From JBDNIO01 sp041688215 (lineage in GTDB: Bacteria > Pseudomonadota > Gammaproteobacteria > Nevskiales > Salinisphaeraceae), in assembly GCA_041688215.1 (NCBI GenBank), contig JBDNIO010000016.1:1-7867 (forward strand): a stretch of DNA of 7,867 nucleotides. The letters run 5' to 3'. Below, piece after piece: positions 1-6,267 of the stretch (the first letter of the stretch is position 1; each line of letters opens with the position of its first letter). A model generated the notes under the pieces. The model saw nothing but the letters and a program-made list of their open reading frames with translations. It had not been told where the DNA came from and made no database searches. A program made the position numbers and the translations under genes.

Positions 1-726
1 CGAACCCGACACGCGATCGTAGCCGTCATCGTCGGGCTCGTCGGTGAAACAGCCCGCGCCACCGGCGAAGGTGACTGGGTCGGGCGCGCGCCCGGTGCAG
101 GCGTTAAAGCCATTGCTTTGAGTGCCACTCAGGCCGATATGATAGCTGCTACGCTCACTGCCGCCCGACAGGCCCACCTGACCTTCATAGGTGTCGTAAC
201 GTCCCGCGCCCAGGCTGAAGTAAGGCTTGGTAGCGCCACCACCGTCGCGGGTGAAAATCTGGATAACGCCGCCGATGGCTTCCGAGCCGTAGAGCGAGGA
301 ACGCGGCCCGCGGACCACTTCGATGCGCTCGATTTGCGCGACGGGAATATCCTGAAATGCTGCCTGACCGGCGGTGGCCGAGCGGTACTCCACGCCATCG
401 ATCAGCACCAGCACGTGATCCGATTCGGTGCCGCGTAAAAATACCGACGTCAGCTTGCCCGGCCCGCCGCTATTGGCAATATCCACACCGGGGGTGCGGC
501 GCAGTAATTCGCTTACGGAACGCACCTGCAGGCGTTCGATATCGGCACGCTCGATCACCGTGGTCGGCGCCAGCGTGTTGCTAAGCGCCTGCGGCGTACG
601 GGTGGCGGTAACGACGATGTTATCCAGCGTTGCGTTGCCGGAACTGGCGGGGTTTCGGGTATCTGCAGTGAACCCGGAAAAAGGCGCGCAAAGCAGCGCA
701 GCGAAAATATAAAAACGAATAGGCAT
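1..726 (-). CDS. btuB: BtuB-like TonB-dependent vitamin B12 outer-membrane receptor (3' end cut by window edge)
   Basis: Outer-membrane receptor that takes up cobalamin using TonB energy. The 242 residues visible begin with a signal peptide (about residues 1-21, hydrophobic core FYIFAALLCAPF, likely cut after FTA). A TonB box follows at about 35-42 (DNIVVTAT). The plug domain spans about 50-160 and carries family motifs such as SELLRRTPGVDI, FLRGTESDHVLVLIDGVEY and IERIEVVRGPRSSLYG. The first barrel strands follow from about 165. An acidic stretch at 229-237 (DEPDDDGYD) matches the position of the calcium-binding loop of E. coli BtuB. Two cysteines (210 and 226) flank a predicted surface loop. 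The start ATG has a good ribosome site (AGGGAGAG) five bases upstream. The gene lies behind an adenosylcobalamin riboswitch, which makes B12 the likely substrate and not another siderophore-type ligand. The C-terminal barrel lies outside the window. Confidence 0.95.
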   Translation of the reverse strand, partial: MPIRFYIFAALLCAPFSGFTADTRNPASSGNATLDNIVVTATRTPQALSNTLAPTTVIERADIERLQVRSVSELLRRTPGVDIANSGGPGKLTSVFLRGTESDHVLVLIDGVEYRSATAGQAAFQDIPVAQIERIEVVRGPRSSLYGSEAIGGVIQIFTRDGGGATKPYFSLGAGRYDTYEGQVGLSGGSERSSYHIGLSGTQSNGFNACTGRAPDPVTFAGGAGCFTDEPDDDGYDRVSGS

Positions 727-730
727 GTCA

Positions 731-789
731 CTCTCCCTGACAGGGCGCACTCACCCGCGCGCCGGAATAGACGGAGATGACATCAGGGA
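731..789 (-). promoter_or_regulatory. Candidate expression platform of the btuB riboswitch (masks or presents the ribosome binding site)
   Basis: The btuB Shine-Dalgarno lies in TCAGGGAGAG (740-731, minus strand). An exact complement of its first seven bases, TCCCTGA, occurs about 43 nt upstream in the transcript (789-783), so the two can form a 7-bp helix that hides the site. Alternatively TGTCA (742-738) and TGACA (730-726) can pair and leave the site in the loop. Such mutually exclusive pairings are what a translational riboswitch platform needs. This is an inference from complementarity only; no folding energies were computed. Confidence 0.4.
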
Positions 790-860
790 AGAATAAAATG
801 ACCGCACGCAGGTCGCCCTGCCCGCCGACCATCACCCACCGTGACGCCAAACCGATGTGT

Positions 861-1070
861 GTTCGGGCCGGTCTCCGGGCTTGCGAGTCGAGTGGACCTC
901 TGGGTCTTTCATGCCTTCCCATGCCGTATCGGCACAGTGGCGTTGGGTGAAAAACCGCTAATCGCTTACCGTTGCGGGGGCAGCGCCGGCATTGCTGTGA
1001 CCGATTGAGTCATGCAGCGCACCAGCTTCCCGTTTAATCCTTCGGGCGGTTGCCTTCAGGACACCTGAAC
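861..1070 (-). promoter_or_regulatory. Adenosylcobalamin riboswitch upstream of btuB
   Basis: Read on the minus strand, the leader has the conserved core of the cobalamin riboswitch (Rfam RF00174) in the right order. GGATTAAACGGGAAGCTGGT comes first, near 1045-1026. GCTGCCCCCGCAACGGTAAG follows at 984-965, then CCACTG and ATGGGAAGG, and finally a B12-box form, AGCCCGGAGACCGGCC, ending near 867. The B12 box differs from the commonest form (AGCCAGGAGACCTGCC) by a paired change that keeps the helix, which supports real structure. A small variable hairpin (GACC-CAGA-GGTC, 906-895) lies before the box. GTTC (1070-1067) can pair with GAAC (864-861) as a possible closing helix. The function is repression of btuB when adenosylcobalamin is plentiful. 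The exact ends are approximate. Confidence 0.95.
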
Positions 1071-1077
1071 GCGGCAA

Positions 1078-1106
1078 ATAGTAGACGCGGGGGAGCCTGG
1101 TGTCAA
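1078..1106 (-). promoter_or_regulatory. Sigma70-type promoter for the riboswitch-btuB transcript
   Basis: On the minus strand there is a perfect -35 hexamer TTGACA (1106-1101), a 17-bp spacer, and a -10 hexamer TACTAT (1083-1078, four of six consensus bases). Transcription would start near 1071, immediately before the first riboswitch element. The promoter sits only 15 bp after the stop codon of the adenosyltransferase gene, so btuB has its own start even though it follows that operon on the same strand. Confidence 0.75.
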
Positions 1107-1120
1107 TTTCACAAGATCAG

Positions 1121-1681
1121 CTATGGCTGCGACTTCCAATCTGTATCCACCACCTTGCGTTTCGCGTTTTCATAACGCGCGGCGATGAATAGGTAGTCGC
1201 TTAAACGATTGATATAGGTTGCGACAGGGGCCGGGGTTTCGTCGACGCGGTTCAGACTTTGCAGATGACGTTCGCAGCGCCGGCATACCGTACGCGCATG
1301 GTGCAATTGCGCGGCACCCAGGCTGCCACCGGGCAGGATGAAGTTTTTCAGTGGCGGCAACTCAGCATCCAGCGTATCAATTAATAACTCCAGTGCTTCT
1401 GTGTCTTGTGCCCGGATTTGCGGAATCGAGAAGTTTATTTCCTCGGGCCTGGGCACGGCAATCTGGGAGCCGAGCACGAATAGCTGATGCTGGATTTTGA
1501 GCAGATCGTCTGCTAGGGGTGCGCTTAGCCCGGTGGCAATCGCCACACCGATTACGCTGTTTAACTCGTCCACATCGCCATAGACGACCAGGCGCAAATG
1601 GTCTTTGGGTACGCGGCCTACGCTGAGCAACTGGCTCGAACCCTTGTCGCCCTTGCGGGTATAAACTCTTGCTTTTTTCAT
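1121..1681 (-). CDS. pduO: PduO-type cob(I)alamin adenosyltransferase (ATR)
   Basis: Transfers the 5'-deoxyadenosyl group of ATP to cob(I)alamin (or a precursor), giving adenosylcobalamin in the cytoplasm. The 186 residues are a full-length single-domain PduO/MMAB-type enzyme. It has the N-terminal ATP-binding motif TRKGDKGSS (8-16), YGDVDELNS (34-42), PGGS (117-120) and the arginine-rich helix HHARTVCRRCER (127-138). The C-terminal signature NRLSDYLFIAARYEN (158-172) is also present. It is unrelated in sequence to the BtuR/CobO type. The usual threonine at the end of the ATP motif is serine here, a mild change. The gene is third in a minus-strand operon, 12 nt after the DUF1289 stop codon, and has no strong ribosome site of its own, so it is probably translated by coupling. 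Its product would supply the cofactor for the divergently encoded mutase IcmF. Confidence 0.95.
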   Translation of the reverse strand: MKKARVYTRKGDKGSSQLLSVGRVPKDHLRLVVYGDVDELNSVIGVAIATGLSAPLADDLLKIQHQLFVLGSQIAVPRPEEINFSIPQIRAQDTEALELLIDTLDAELPPLKNFILPGGSLGAAQLHHARTVCRRCERHLQSLNRVDETPAPVATYINRLSDYLFIAARYENAKRKVVDTDWKSQP

Positions 1682-1693
1682 GGGTTACTGGAC

Positions 1694-1891
1694 TTATTTA
1701 TTGTCACTTATGATAGAGCTTGCTGCCCGCCTTTGTTGCGCCCGCTGGATAATTTCCCGCTTCTGCGCATCGTCAGCCAGCGACCAGGCGCCGATCTCGT
1801 CAAGGCTACGAAAGCAACCGTGACACAGATCAGTGCCGCCGGTATCGCAGACGCCGACACAGGGTGATTCTATGGTTTGTTCGCTATTCAT
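1694..1891 (-). CDS. DUF1289 family small cysteine-motif protein
   Basis: A 65-residue protein of the DUF1289 family (Pfam PF06945), whose function is not established. The diagnostic N-terminal pattern is clear: SPCVGVC (9-15), then LCHGCFRSLDEIGAW (22-36). This gives four cysteines at 11, 15, 23 and 26 (CX3C-X7-CX2C), which could hold zinc or an iron-sulfur cluster; that is an inference. The C-terminal half is a charged helix (DDAQKREIIQRAQQRRA). No signal peptide or membrane segment is visible. The start ATG overlaps the stop of the BtuF-like gene in an ATGA junction, a strong sign of translational coupling. The adenosyltransferase gene starts 12 nt after its stop. DUF1289 genes occur in many genomic settings, so the position inside a B12 operon does not by itself prove a B12 role. 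Confidence 0.9.
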   Translation of the reverse strand: MNSEQTIESPCVGVCDTGGTDLCHGCFRSLDEIGAWSLADDAQKREIIQRAQQRRAASSIISDNK

Positions 1892-2736
1892 CGCCTCGTC
1901 TCTTCAAGTTCGGTAACAAGTTCGCCCAAATATGCGGCGGCGTAACTCATCCGCACGCCATACCACGAGAAAGCTTCGCCATCGACCAGACGAATGGCGA
2001 CATCAGGCAGCATTTGGGCGAATTCGTCGGTGTGTTTTTCAGTAAATGGGAAAGGTTCGGAACTTAATAACACTGCGTCCAGATTGGCGTCACGCAACTC
2101 CTGCGAAGTCACCTCCGGGTAGCGTGACCCGCAGGCATGCCTACGAAACACGTTTGCGAAACCGCAGCGGCTAAGCATATCGTCGATGTAAGTATCGGCG
2201 GCGACACACATGTAGGGCTTGCGCCAGATCATGTAAGCCACACGCAGCGCCCGGGCGAGTTTCGGCAGCGCCTGGAAGCGGGACTGGATGTCGGCTGTCA
2301 TTTTTTCTGCCGCCGCAGCACAATCGCAAAGCGCGCCCAGATCAGCAATCATTTTCAGGGCGCTTGGATAATCGACAACATCAGCCACGTAGACTGGAAA
2401 CCGGGCCGCCAGCGCTTCGACATCTTCCGGCCTGTTTTCCTCTTTTTCGGCGATGATAAGATCAGGTTCAAGGGAGTTAACATCTTCGTGCCTGAATTTC
2501 TTGGTGCCGCCGATATCGGGCTTTTGCCTGACCTTGTCTGCCGGATGCAGGCAATAACGGGTAACCCCCACAATCTGTTCGTCCAGGCCCAGCGCGAACA
2601 GGGTTTCGGTAATCGAAGGACACAGGGACAGGATACGCCGTACAGGCCGCTTGAGCGTCACTGTTCTGCCCACGTCATCGACGACTTCATCTAGGGCTTC
2701 ATCAACGATTTTGTCGCGGGATTCGCGCATGTGCAT
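1888..2736 (-). CDS. Leaderless BtuF-like cobalamin-binding protein (helical-backbone metal receptor fold)
   Basis: A 282-residue protein of the BtuF/FhuD-like substrate-binding family (COG0614 type). The N-lobe carries VGRTVTLKRPVRRILSLCPS (22-41), then ITETLFALGLDEQIVGVTRY; the region after it includes PDIGGTK and LEPDLIIAEKEEN. The C-lobe contains IWRKPYMCVAADTYIDDMLS, followed by RCGFANVF. Typical BtuF proteins are periplasmic and work with BtuCD. This one starts MHMRESRDKIVDEALDEVVD with no hydrophobic segment. A TAG stop lies two codons upstream of the ATG, so a missed signal peptide in this frame is ruled out, and no btuC or btuD gene is in the window. An alternative start is the second ATG at 2730; no strong ribosome site precedes either. 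It overlaps DUF1289 by 4 bp. A cytosolic corrinoid-binding role is an inference; ligand identity rests on fold and neighbours. Confidence 0.85.
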   Translation of the reverse strand: MHMRESRDKIVDEALDEVVDDVGRTVTLKRPVRRILSLCPSITETLFALGLDEQIVGVTRYCLHPADKVRQKPDIGGTKKFRHEDVNSLEPDLIIAEKEENRPEDVEALAARFPVYVADVVDYPSALKMIADLGALCDCAAAAEKMTADIQSRFQALPKLARALRVAYMIWRKPYMCVAADTYIDDMLSRCGFANVFRRHACGSRYPEVTSQELRDANLDAVLLSSEPFPFTEKHTDEFAQMLPDVAIRLVDGEAFSWYGVRMSYAAAYLGELVTELEETRR

Positions 2737-2762
2737 GTACTAACGAAGTAGCCGATGGAAAA

Positions 2763-2791
2763 TTGCGGATGGGCGGGTGGTGGTTTAAACT
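2763..2791 (+). promoter_or_regulatory. Possible sigma70-type promoter for icmF
   Basis: TTGCGG (2763-2768) and TAAACT (2786-2791) are separated by exactly 17 bp and point toward icmF, with a start expected near 2798. The match is three of six bases at -35 and four of six at -10, so it is only a candidate. The 113-bp gap must also contain the start for the minus-strand operon, for which I found no convincing promoter. Confidence 0.3.
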
Positions 2792-2822
2792 GGGCATTAG
2801 ACAATAACCGCTCATGTTAACA
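2783..2822. promoter_or_regulatory. Two 8-bp palindromes in the divergent promoter region
   Basis: GTTTAAAC (2783-2790) and TGTTAACA (2815-2822) are perfect palindromes with centres 32 bp apart, about three helical turns. The first overlaps the possible -10 element of icmF. They could be operator half-sites for a regulator, but 8-bp palindromes arise by chance fairly often in 113 bp, so support is weak. Confidence 0.15.
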
Positions 2823-2839
2823 CGCTGACGCATTCCCAC

Positions 2840-2843
2840 GGAG
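2840..2843 (+). promoter_or_regulatory. icmF ribosome binding site
   Basis: GGAG lies six bases before the ATG at 2850 and fixes that start. The next residues (MAQVRTQPAEPEIYQAKNKI) lead directly into the B12-binding domain, as expected for the family. Confidence 0.75.
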
Positions 2844-2849
2844 TTTTTA

Positions 2850-5800
2850 ATGGCCCAAGTCAGAACCCAACCGGCCGAGCCCGAGATCTACCAAGCCAAG
2901 AATAAAATTCGCATCGTTACCGCGGCTTCGCTGTTCGACGGCCACGACGCGGCGATCAACGTCATGCGTCGTATTCTGCAGTCCTCAGGTGCTGAAATCA
3001 TCCACCTGGGACACGATCGCTCAGTTGCTGATGTGGTCGATTGCGCGGTGCAGGAAGATGCCAACGCGATCGCGATGACCTCCTACCAGGGTGGCCATAT
3101 AGAGTATCTGAAATACATGGTCGATATGCTGGAAGAAAAAGGCTGCGGCCATATCCGCGTGTTCGCGGGCGGCGGTGGTGTCATTCTGCCCGACGAGATC
3201 AAGGAATTGCAGGAACACGGCGTCGAACGCATTTACTCGCCCGACGATGGCCGCCACATGGGCCTGCAGGGCATGATTAACGACTTGCTCGAGCGCAGCG
3301 ATTTCCCCTGCGGCAAGGATGTGGGCGAGGCGGAGCTAGACGCCGCCCGTGAGCGTAATCCTCGCGCTCTGGGGCGCATTATTTCCGCAGCGGAAAACTA
3401 CGGCGAGCAGCACAAGGATTTACTGCAAACTATTCGTACCGAAGCCGGCCGGTCAGACGTGCCGATTCTCGGCATTACCGGCACCGGGGGCGCAGGCAAA
3501 TCCTCGCTGGTGGACGAACTGGTGCGCCGCTTTCTGCTCGATTTTCCCGACAAGAACCTGGGCATAATTTCCGTCGATCCGTCGCGGCGCAAAACGGGCG
3601 GCGCGCTGCTGGGCGACCGTATCCGTATGAACAGTGTCGCCAGCGAACGCGTTTATATGCACTCGCTGGCCACCCGCCAGGCCAATCTGGCGCTCTCGCA
3701 TCATGTGCAGGACGCGCTCAACGTGCTGAAGATGGCGGCATTTGATCTGATTATTCTGGAAACCTCCGGCATCGGCCAGTCGGATACAGAAATCGTCGAT
3801 CATTCCGATGTGTCCCTGTACGTGATGACCCCGGAATATGGCGCTGCGACCCAGCTTGAAAAAATCGACATGCTGGATTTCGCCGATCTGGTGACGCTCA
3901 ATAAATTCGACAAACGCGGCGCCCTGGATGCGCTGCGCGACGTCAAGAAACAGTACAAGCGAAACCACAAACTGTTTGATGCCGACGACGATAGCCTACC
4001 GATTTACGGCACCATCGCTTCGCAGTTCAACGATCCCGGCACGCACCGGCTGTATCGTGCGCTGATGGATAAAATTGCGGAGCGCCAGCCGGCACTGGCG
4101 TCGGATTTCGACCCCGGCCTGGGCGAGTCGGAAAAGATTTTTATTATTCCGCCGGAGCGCAGCCGCTATCTGTCCGAAATCACCAAGACCGCCCGCGACT
4201 ATGACCAATGGGCCCAGCGTCAGGCTGAAATCGCGCAGAAACTGCAATCCTTTAAACAGACTCGGGACGAACTGGACGACGCGCCCACCGCGCCCGCCGC
4301 ACTCGACGACAAGATCGACCAGACGGAAAGCGAACTGGACCGCAGCAGTCTTGATCTGTTGGAAAAATGGCCGGAAAAACGTGAGGCCTACCGCGGCGAA
4401 GAATACGTTTACAAGGTGCGCGACAAGGAAATTCGCGTGCCCACGCACATCGAATCGTTGTCACACACACAAATCCCCAAGGTCGCCTTGCCCCAGTATA
4501 TGGGCTGGGGTGATTTGCTGAAATGGCAGTTGCGCGAGAACGTACCCGGCGAATTTCCCTTCACTGCAGGCGTATTCCACTTCAAGCGCGAAGGCGAAGA
4601 CCCGACCCGCCAGTTCGCCGGCGAAGGCGGCCCCGAGCGCACCAACCGCCGCTTCCATTACCTGTCGCTCGGCCAACCAGCCGCGCGGCTGTCTACGGCG
4701 TTTGATTCAGTCACCCTCTACGGCCGCAACCCGGCCGAACGTCCGGACATTTACGGCAAGGTCGGTAACGCCGGCGTTTCCATCTGCTGCCTCGACGACG
4801 CCAAGAAACTTTACTCCGGCTTCAACCTGGTCGATCCCAAAACATCGGTCTCGATGACCATAAACGGTCCGGCGCCAACGATTACCGCGTTCTACATGAA
4901 CGCGGCCATCGACCAGCAGTGCGAGGTCTACATCAAGGAAAACGGCCTGGAAGCCAAGGCGCAAAAGAAAATCGCGACCTATTTCAAGGACAAGGGTATC
5001 GAGCAACCGCAATACCGGGGCGAACTGCCCGAGGGCAATACCGGCCTGGGCTTGATGCTGCTGGGCATTACCGGCGATAAGGTGCTGCCCGCCGACACCT
5101 ACGCCAAAATCAAGGCCGACACTATGGCCCAGGTGCGCGGCACAGTGCAGGCCGATATTCTGAAAGAAGACCAGGCCCAGAACACCTGCATTTTTTCCAC
5201 CGAATTCTCGTTAAAATTGATGGGCGACGTGCAGGAGTATTTCTCCAACAACGGCGTGCGCAATTTTTACTCCGTATCGATTTCCGGCTACCACATGGCC
5301 GAAGCCGGCGCCAACCCGATCACCCAATTGGCGTTTACCCTGGCCAACGGCTTTACGTTTGTGGAGTACTACATCTCGCGCGGTATGAAGGTGGACGACT
5401 TCGCGCCCAACCTGTCGTTTTTCTTCTCCAATGCCATCGATCCTGAATACGCGGTAATCGGGCGTGTGGCACGGCGCATCTGGGCCAAGGCGATGAAGCA
5501 GAAATACGGCGCCAACGAACGCTCACAAAAGCTGAAATACCACGTGCAAACCTCGGGCCGCTCGCTGCATGCCCAGGAAGTAGGCTTTAACGACATCCGC
5601 ACCACCCTGGAAGCCCTCTACGCGATCTACGACAACTGCAACAGCCTGCACACCAACGCCTACGACGAGGCGATTACCACGCCCACCGAAGAATCTGTGC
5701 GCCGGGCGATGGCCATCCAGTTGATCATCAACCACGAACTGGGTCTGGCGAAAAACCAGAATCCCACTCAGGGCAGCTTTATTATTGAAGAGCTGACCGA

Positions 5801-6236
5801 TCTGGTAGAAGAAGCGGTACTCAAGGAATTCGACAGCATCTCCGAACGCGGCGGCGTACTCGGTGCCATGGAAACCATGTACCAGCGCGGCAAGATTCAG
5901 GAAGAATCCCTGTACTACGAAGGCCTGAAACACAGCGGCGAACTGCCGATTATCGGCGTCAACACCTTCCTGTCCTCGGACGGCTCGCCGACCATCCTGC
6001 CGAAGGAAATAATCCGCTCCACCGAGGAGGAAAAGCAGGCCCAGATCGCTACCGTGAAACGCGTGGACGGCACCGGCGGTGAAGAGGCCGAGGCCGCGTT
6101 GGCGACGCTGGTAGACACTGCCCAGCACAACGGCAACGTATATGAGTGCCTGCTCGAAGCAGTCAAAGTCTGCACCCTGGGGCGCATTACTGAGGCCCTG
6201 TTCAATGTAGGTGGGCAGTATCGGCGGAATATGTAG
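2850..6236 (+). CDS. icmF: Fused isobutyryl-CoA mutase IcmF (B12 domain, G-protein chaperone and mutase in one chain)
   Basis: Adenosylcobalamin-dependent enzyme that interconverts isobutyryl-CoA and n-butyryl-CoA. Domain order in its 1128 residues is typical IcmF. A B12-binding domain (about 20-150) has DGHDAAIN with His32 as lower cobalt ligand, plus SYQGGH and GGGG. A MeaI-type GTPase follows (about 200-415) with Walker A GTGGAGKSS (211-219), SVDPSRRKTGGALLGDRIRM (241-260), ETSGIGQSD (304-312) and NKFD (351-354). A charged, helix-prone linker (about 450-510) leads to a mutase barrel (about 540-1128) with SISGYHMAEAG (His815) and QTSGRSLHAQE. At the position that is Arg207 in methylmalonyl-CoA mutase this protein has Gln777 (AQNTC), and it has Phe at 576/578 where that enzyme has Tyr89, which favours isobutyryl-CoA over methylmalonyl-CoA or pivalyl-CoA. 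It is divergent from the adenosyltransferase operon that makes its cofactor. A sequence extension around 700-755 is discussed in the findings. Confidence 0.96.
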   Translation: MAQVRTQPAEPEIYQAKNKIRIVTAASLFDGHDAAINVMRRILQSSGAEIIHLGHDRSVADVVDCAVQEDANAIAMTSYQGGHIEYLKYMVDMLEEKGCGHIRVFAGGGGVILPDEIKELQEHGVERIYSPDDGRHMGLQGMINDLLERSDFPCGKDVGEAELDAARERNPRALGRIISAAENYGEQHKDLLQTIRTEAGRSDVPILGITGTGGAGKSSLVDELVRRFLLDFPDKNLGIISVDPSRRKTGGALLGDRIRMNSVASERVYMHSLATRQANLALSHHVQDALNVLKMAAFDLIILETSGIGQSDTEIVDHSDVSLYVMTPEYGAATQLEKIDMLDFADLVTLNKFDKRGALDALRDVKKQYKRNHKLFDADDDSLPIYGTIASQFNDPGTHRLYRALMDKIAERQPALASDFDPGLGESEKIFIIPPERSRYLSEITKTARDYDQWAQRQAEIAQKLQSFKQTRDELDDAPTAPAALDDKIDQTESELDRSSLDLLEKWPEKREAYRGEEYVYKVRDKEIRVPTHIESLSHTQIPKVALPQYMGWGDLLKWQLRENVPGEFPFTAGVFHFKREGEDPTRQFAGEGGPERTNRRFHYLSLGQPAARLSTAFDSVTLYGRNPAERPDIYGKVGNAGVSICCLDDAKKLYSGFNLVDPKTSVSMTINGPAPTITAFYMNAAIDQQCEVYIKENGLEAKAQKKIATYFKDKGIEQPQYRGELPEGNTGLGLMLLGITGDKVLPADTYAKIKADTMAQVRGTVQADILKEDQAQNTCIFSTEFSLKLMGDVQEYFSNNGVRNFYSVSISGYHMAEAGANPITQLAFTLANGFTFVEYYISRGMKVDDFAPNLSFFFSNAIDPEYAVIGRVARRIWAKAMKQKYGANERSQKLKYHVQTSGRSLHAQEVGFNDIRTTLEALYAIYDNCNSLHTNAYDEAITTPTEESVRRAMAIQLIINHELGLAKNQNPTQGSFIIEELTDLVEEAVLKEFDSISERGGVLGAMETMYQRGKIQEESLYYEGLKHSGELPIIGVNTFLSSDGSPTILPKEIIRSTEEEKQAQIATVKRVDGTGGEEAEAALATLVDTAQHNGNVYECLLEAVKVCTLGRITEALFNVGGQYRRNM

Positions 6237-6255
6237 CCGCCTGCACCTGCCCTTG

Positions 6256-6260
6256 TAAGG
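6256..6260 (+). promoter_or_regulatory. cobB ribosome binding site
   Basis: TAAGG lies seven bases before the ATG at 6268 and supports that start. Only 31 bp separate the icmF stop from this start and no terminator is visible between them, so icmF and cobB are probably co-transcribed. Confidence 0.6.
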
Positions 6261-6267
6261 CCAGGTT

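Noticed and set aside
118..438. A 106-codon plus-strand open frame at the left edge.
   Set aside because: It is antisense to the plug and first barrel strands of btuB, which is unmistakable.
728..922. A 64-codon minus-strand open frame inside the btuB leader whose TGA ends one base before the btuB ATG.
   Set aside because: Its start codon and first third are conserved riboswitch core and B12-box sequence, the composition is arginine- and proline-rich without any domain, and the frame is explained by RNA structure constraints. The close stop-start spacing is worth remembering only if ribosome profiling shows translation.
2137..2694. A 185-codon plus-strand open frame opposite the BtuF-like gene.
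   Set aside because: The minus strand gives a clear family match over the whole stretch; the plus frame is histidine- and arginine-rich filler.
3453..4448. Minus-strand open frames of 171 and 150 codons opposite the G-protein and linker part of icmF.
   Set aside because: The sense strand encodes intact Walker A, NKFD and other conserved motifs; the antisense frames show none and no ribosome sites.
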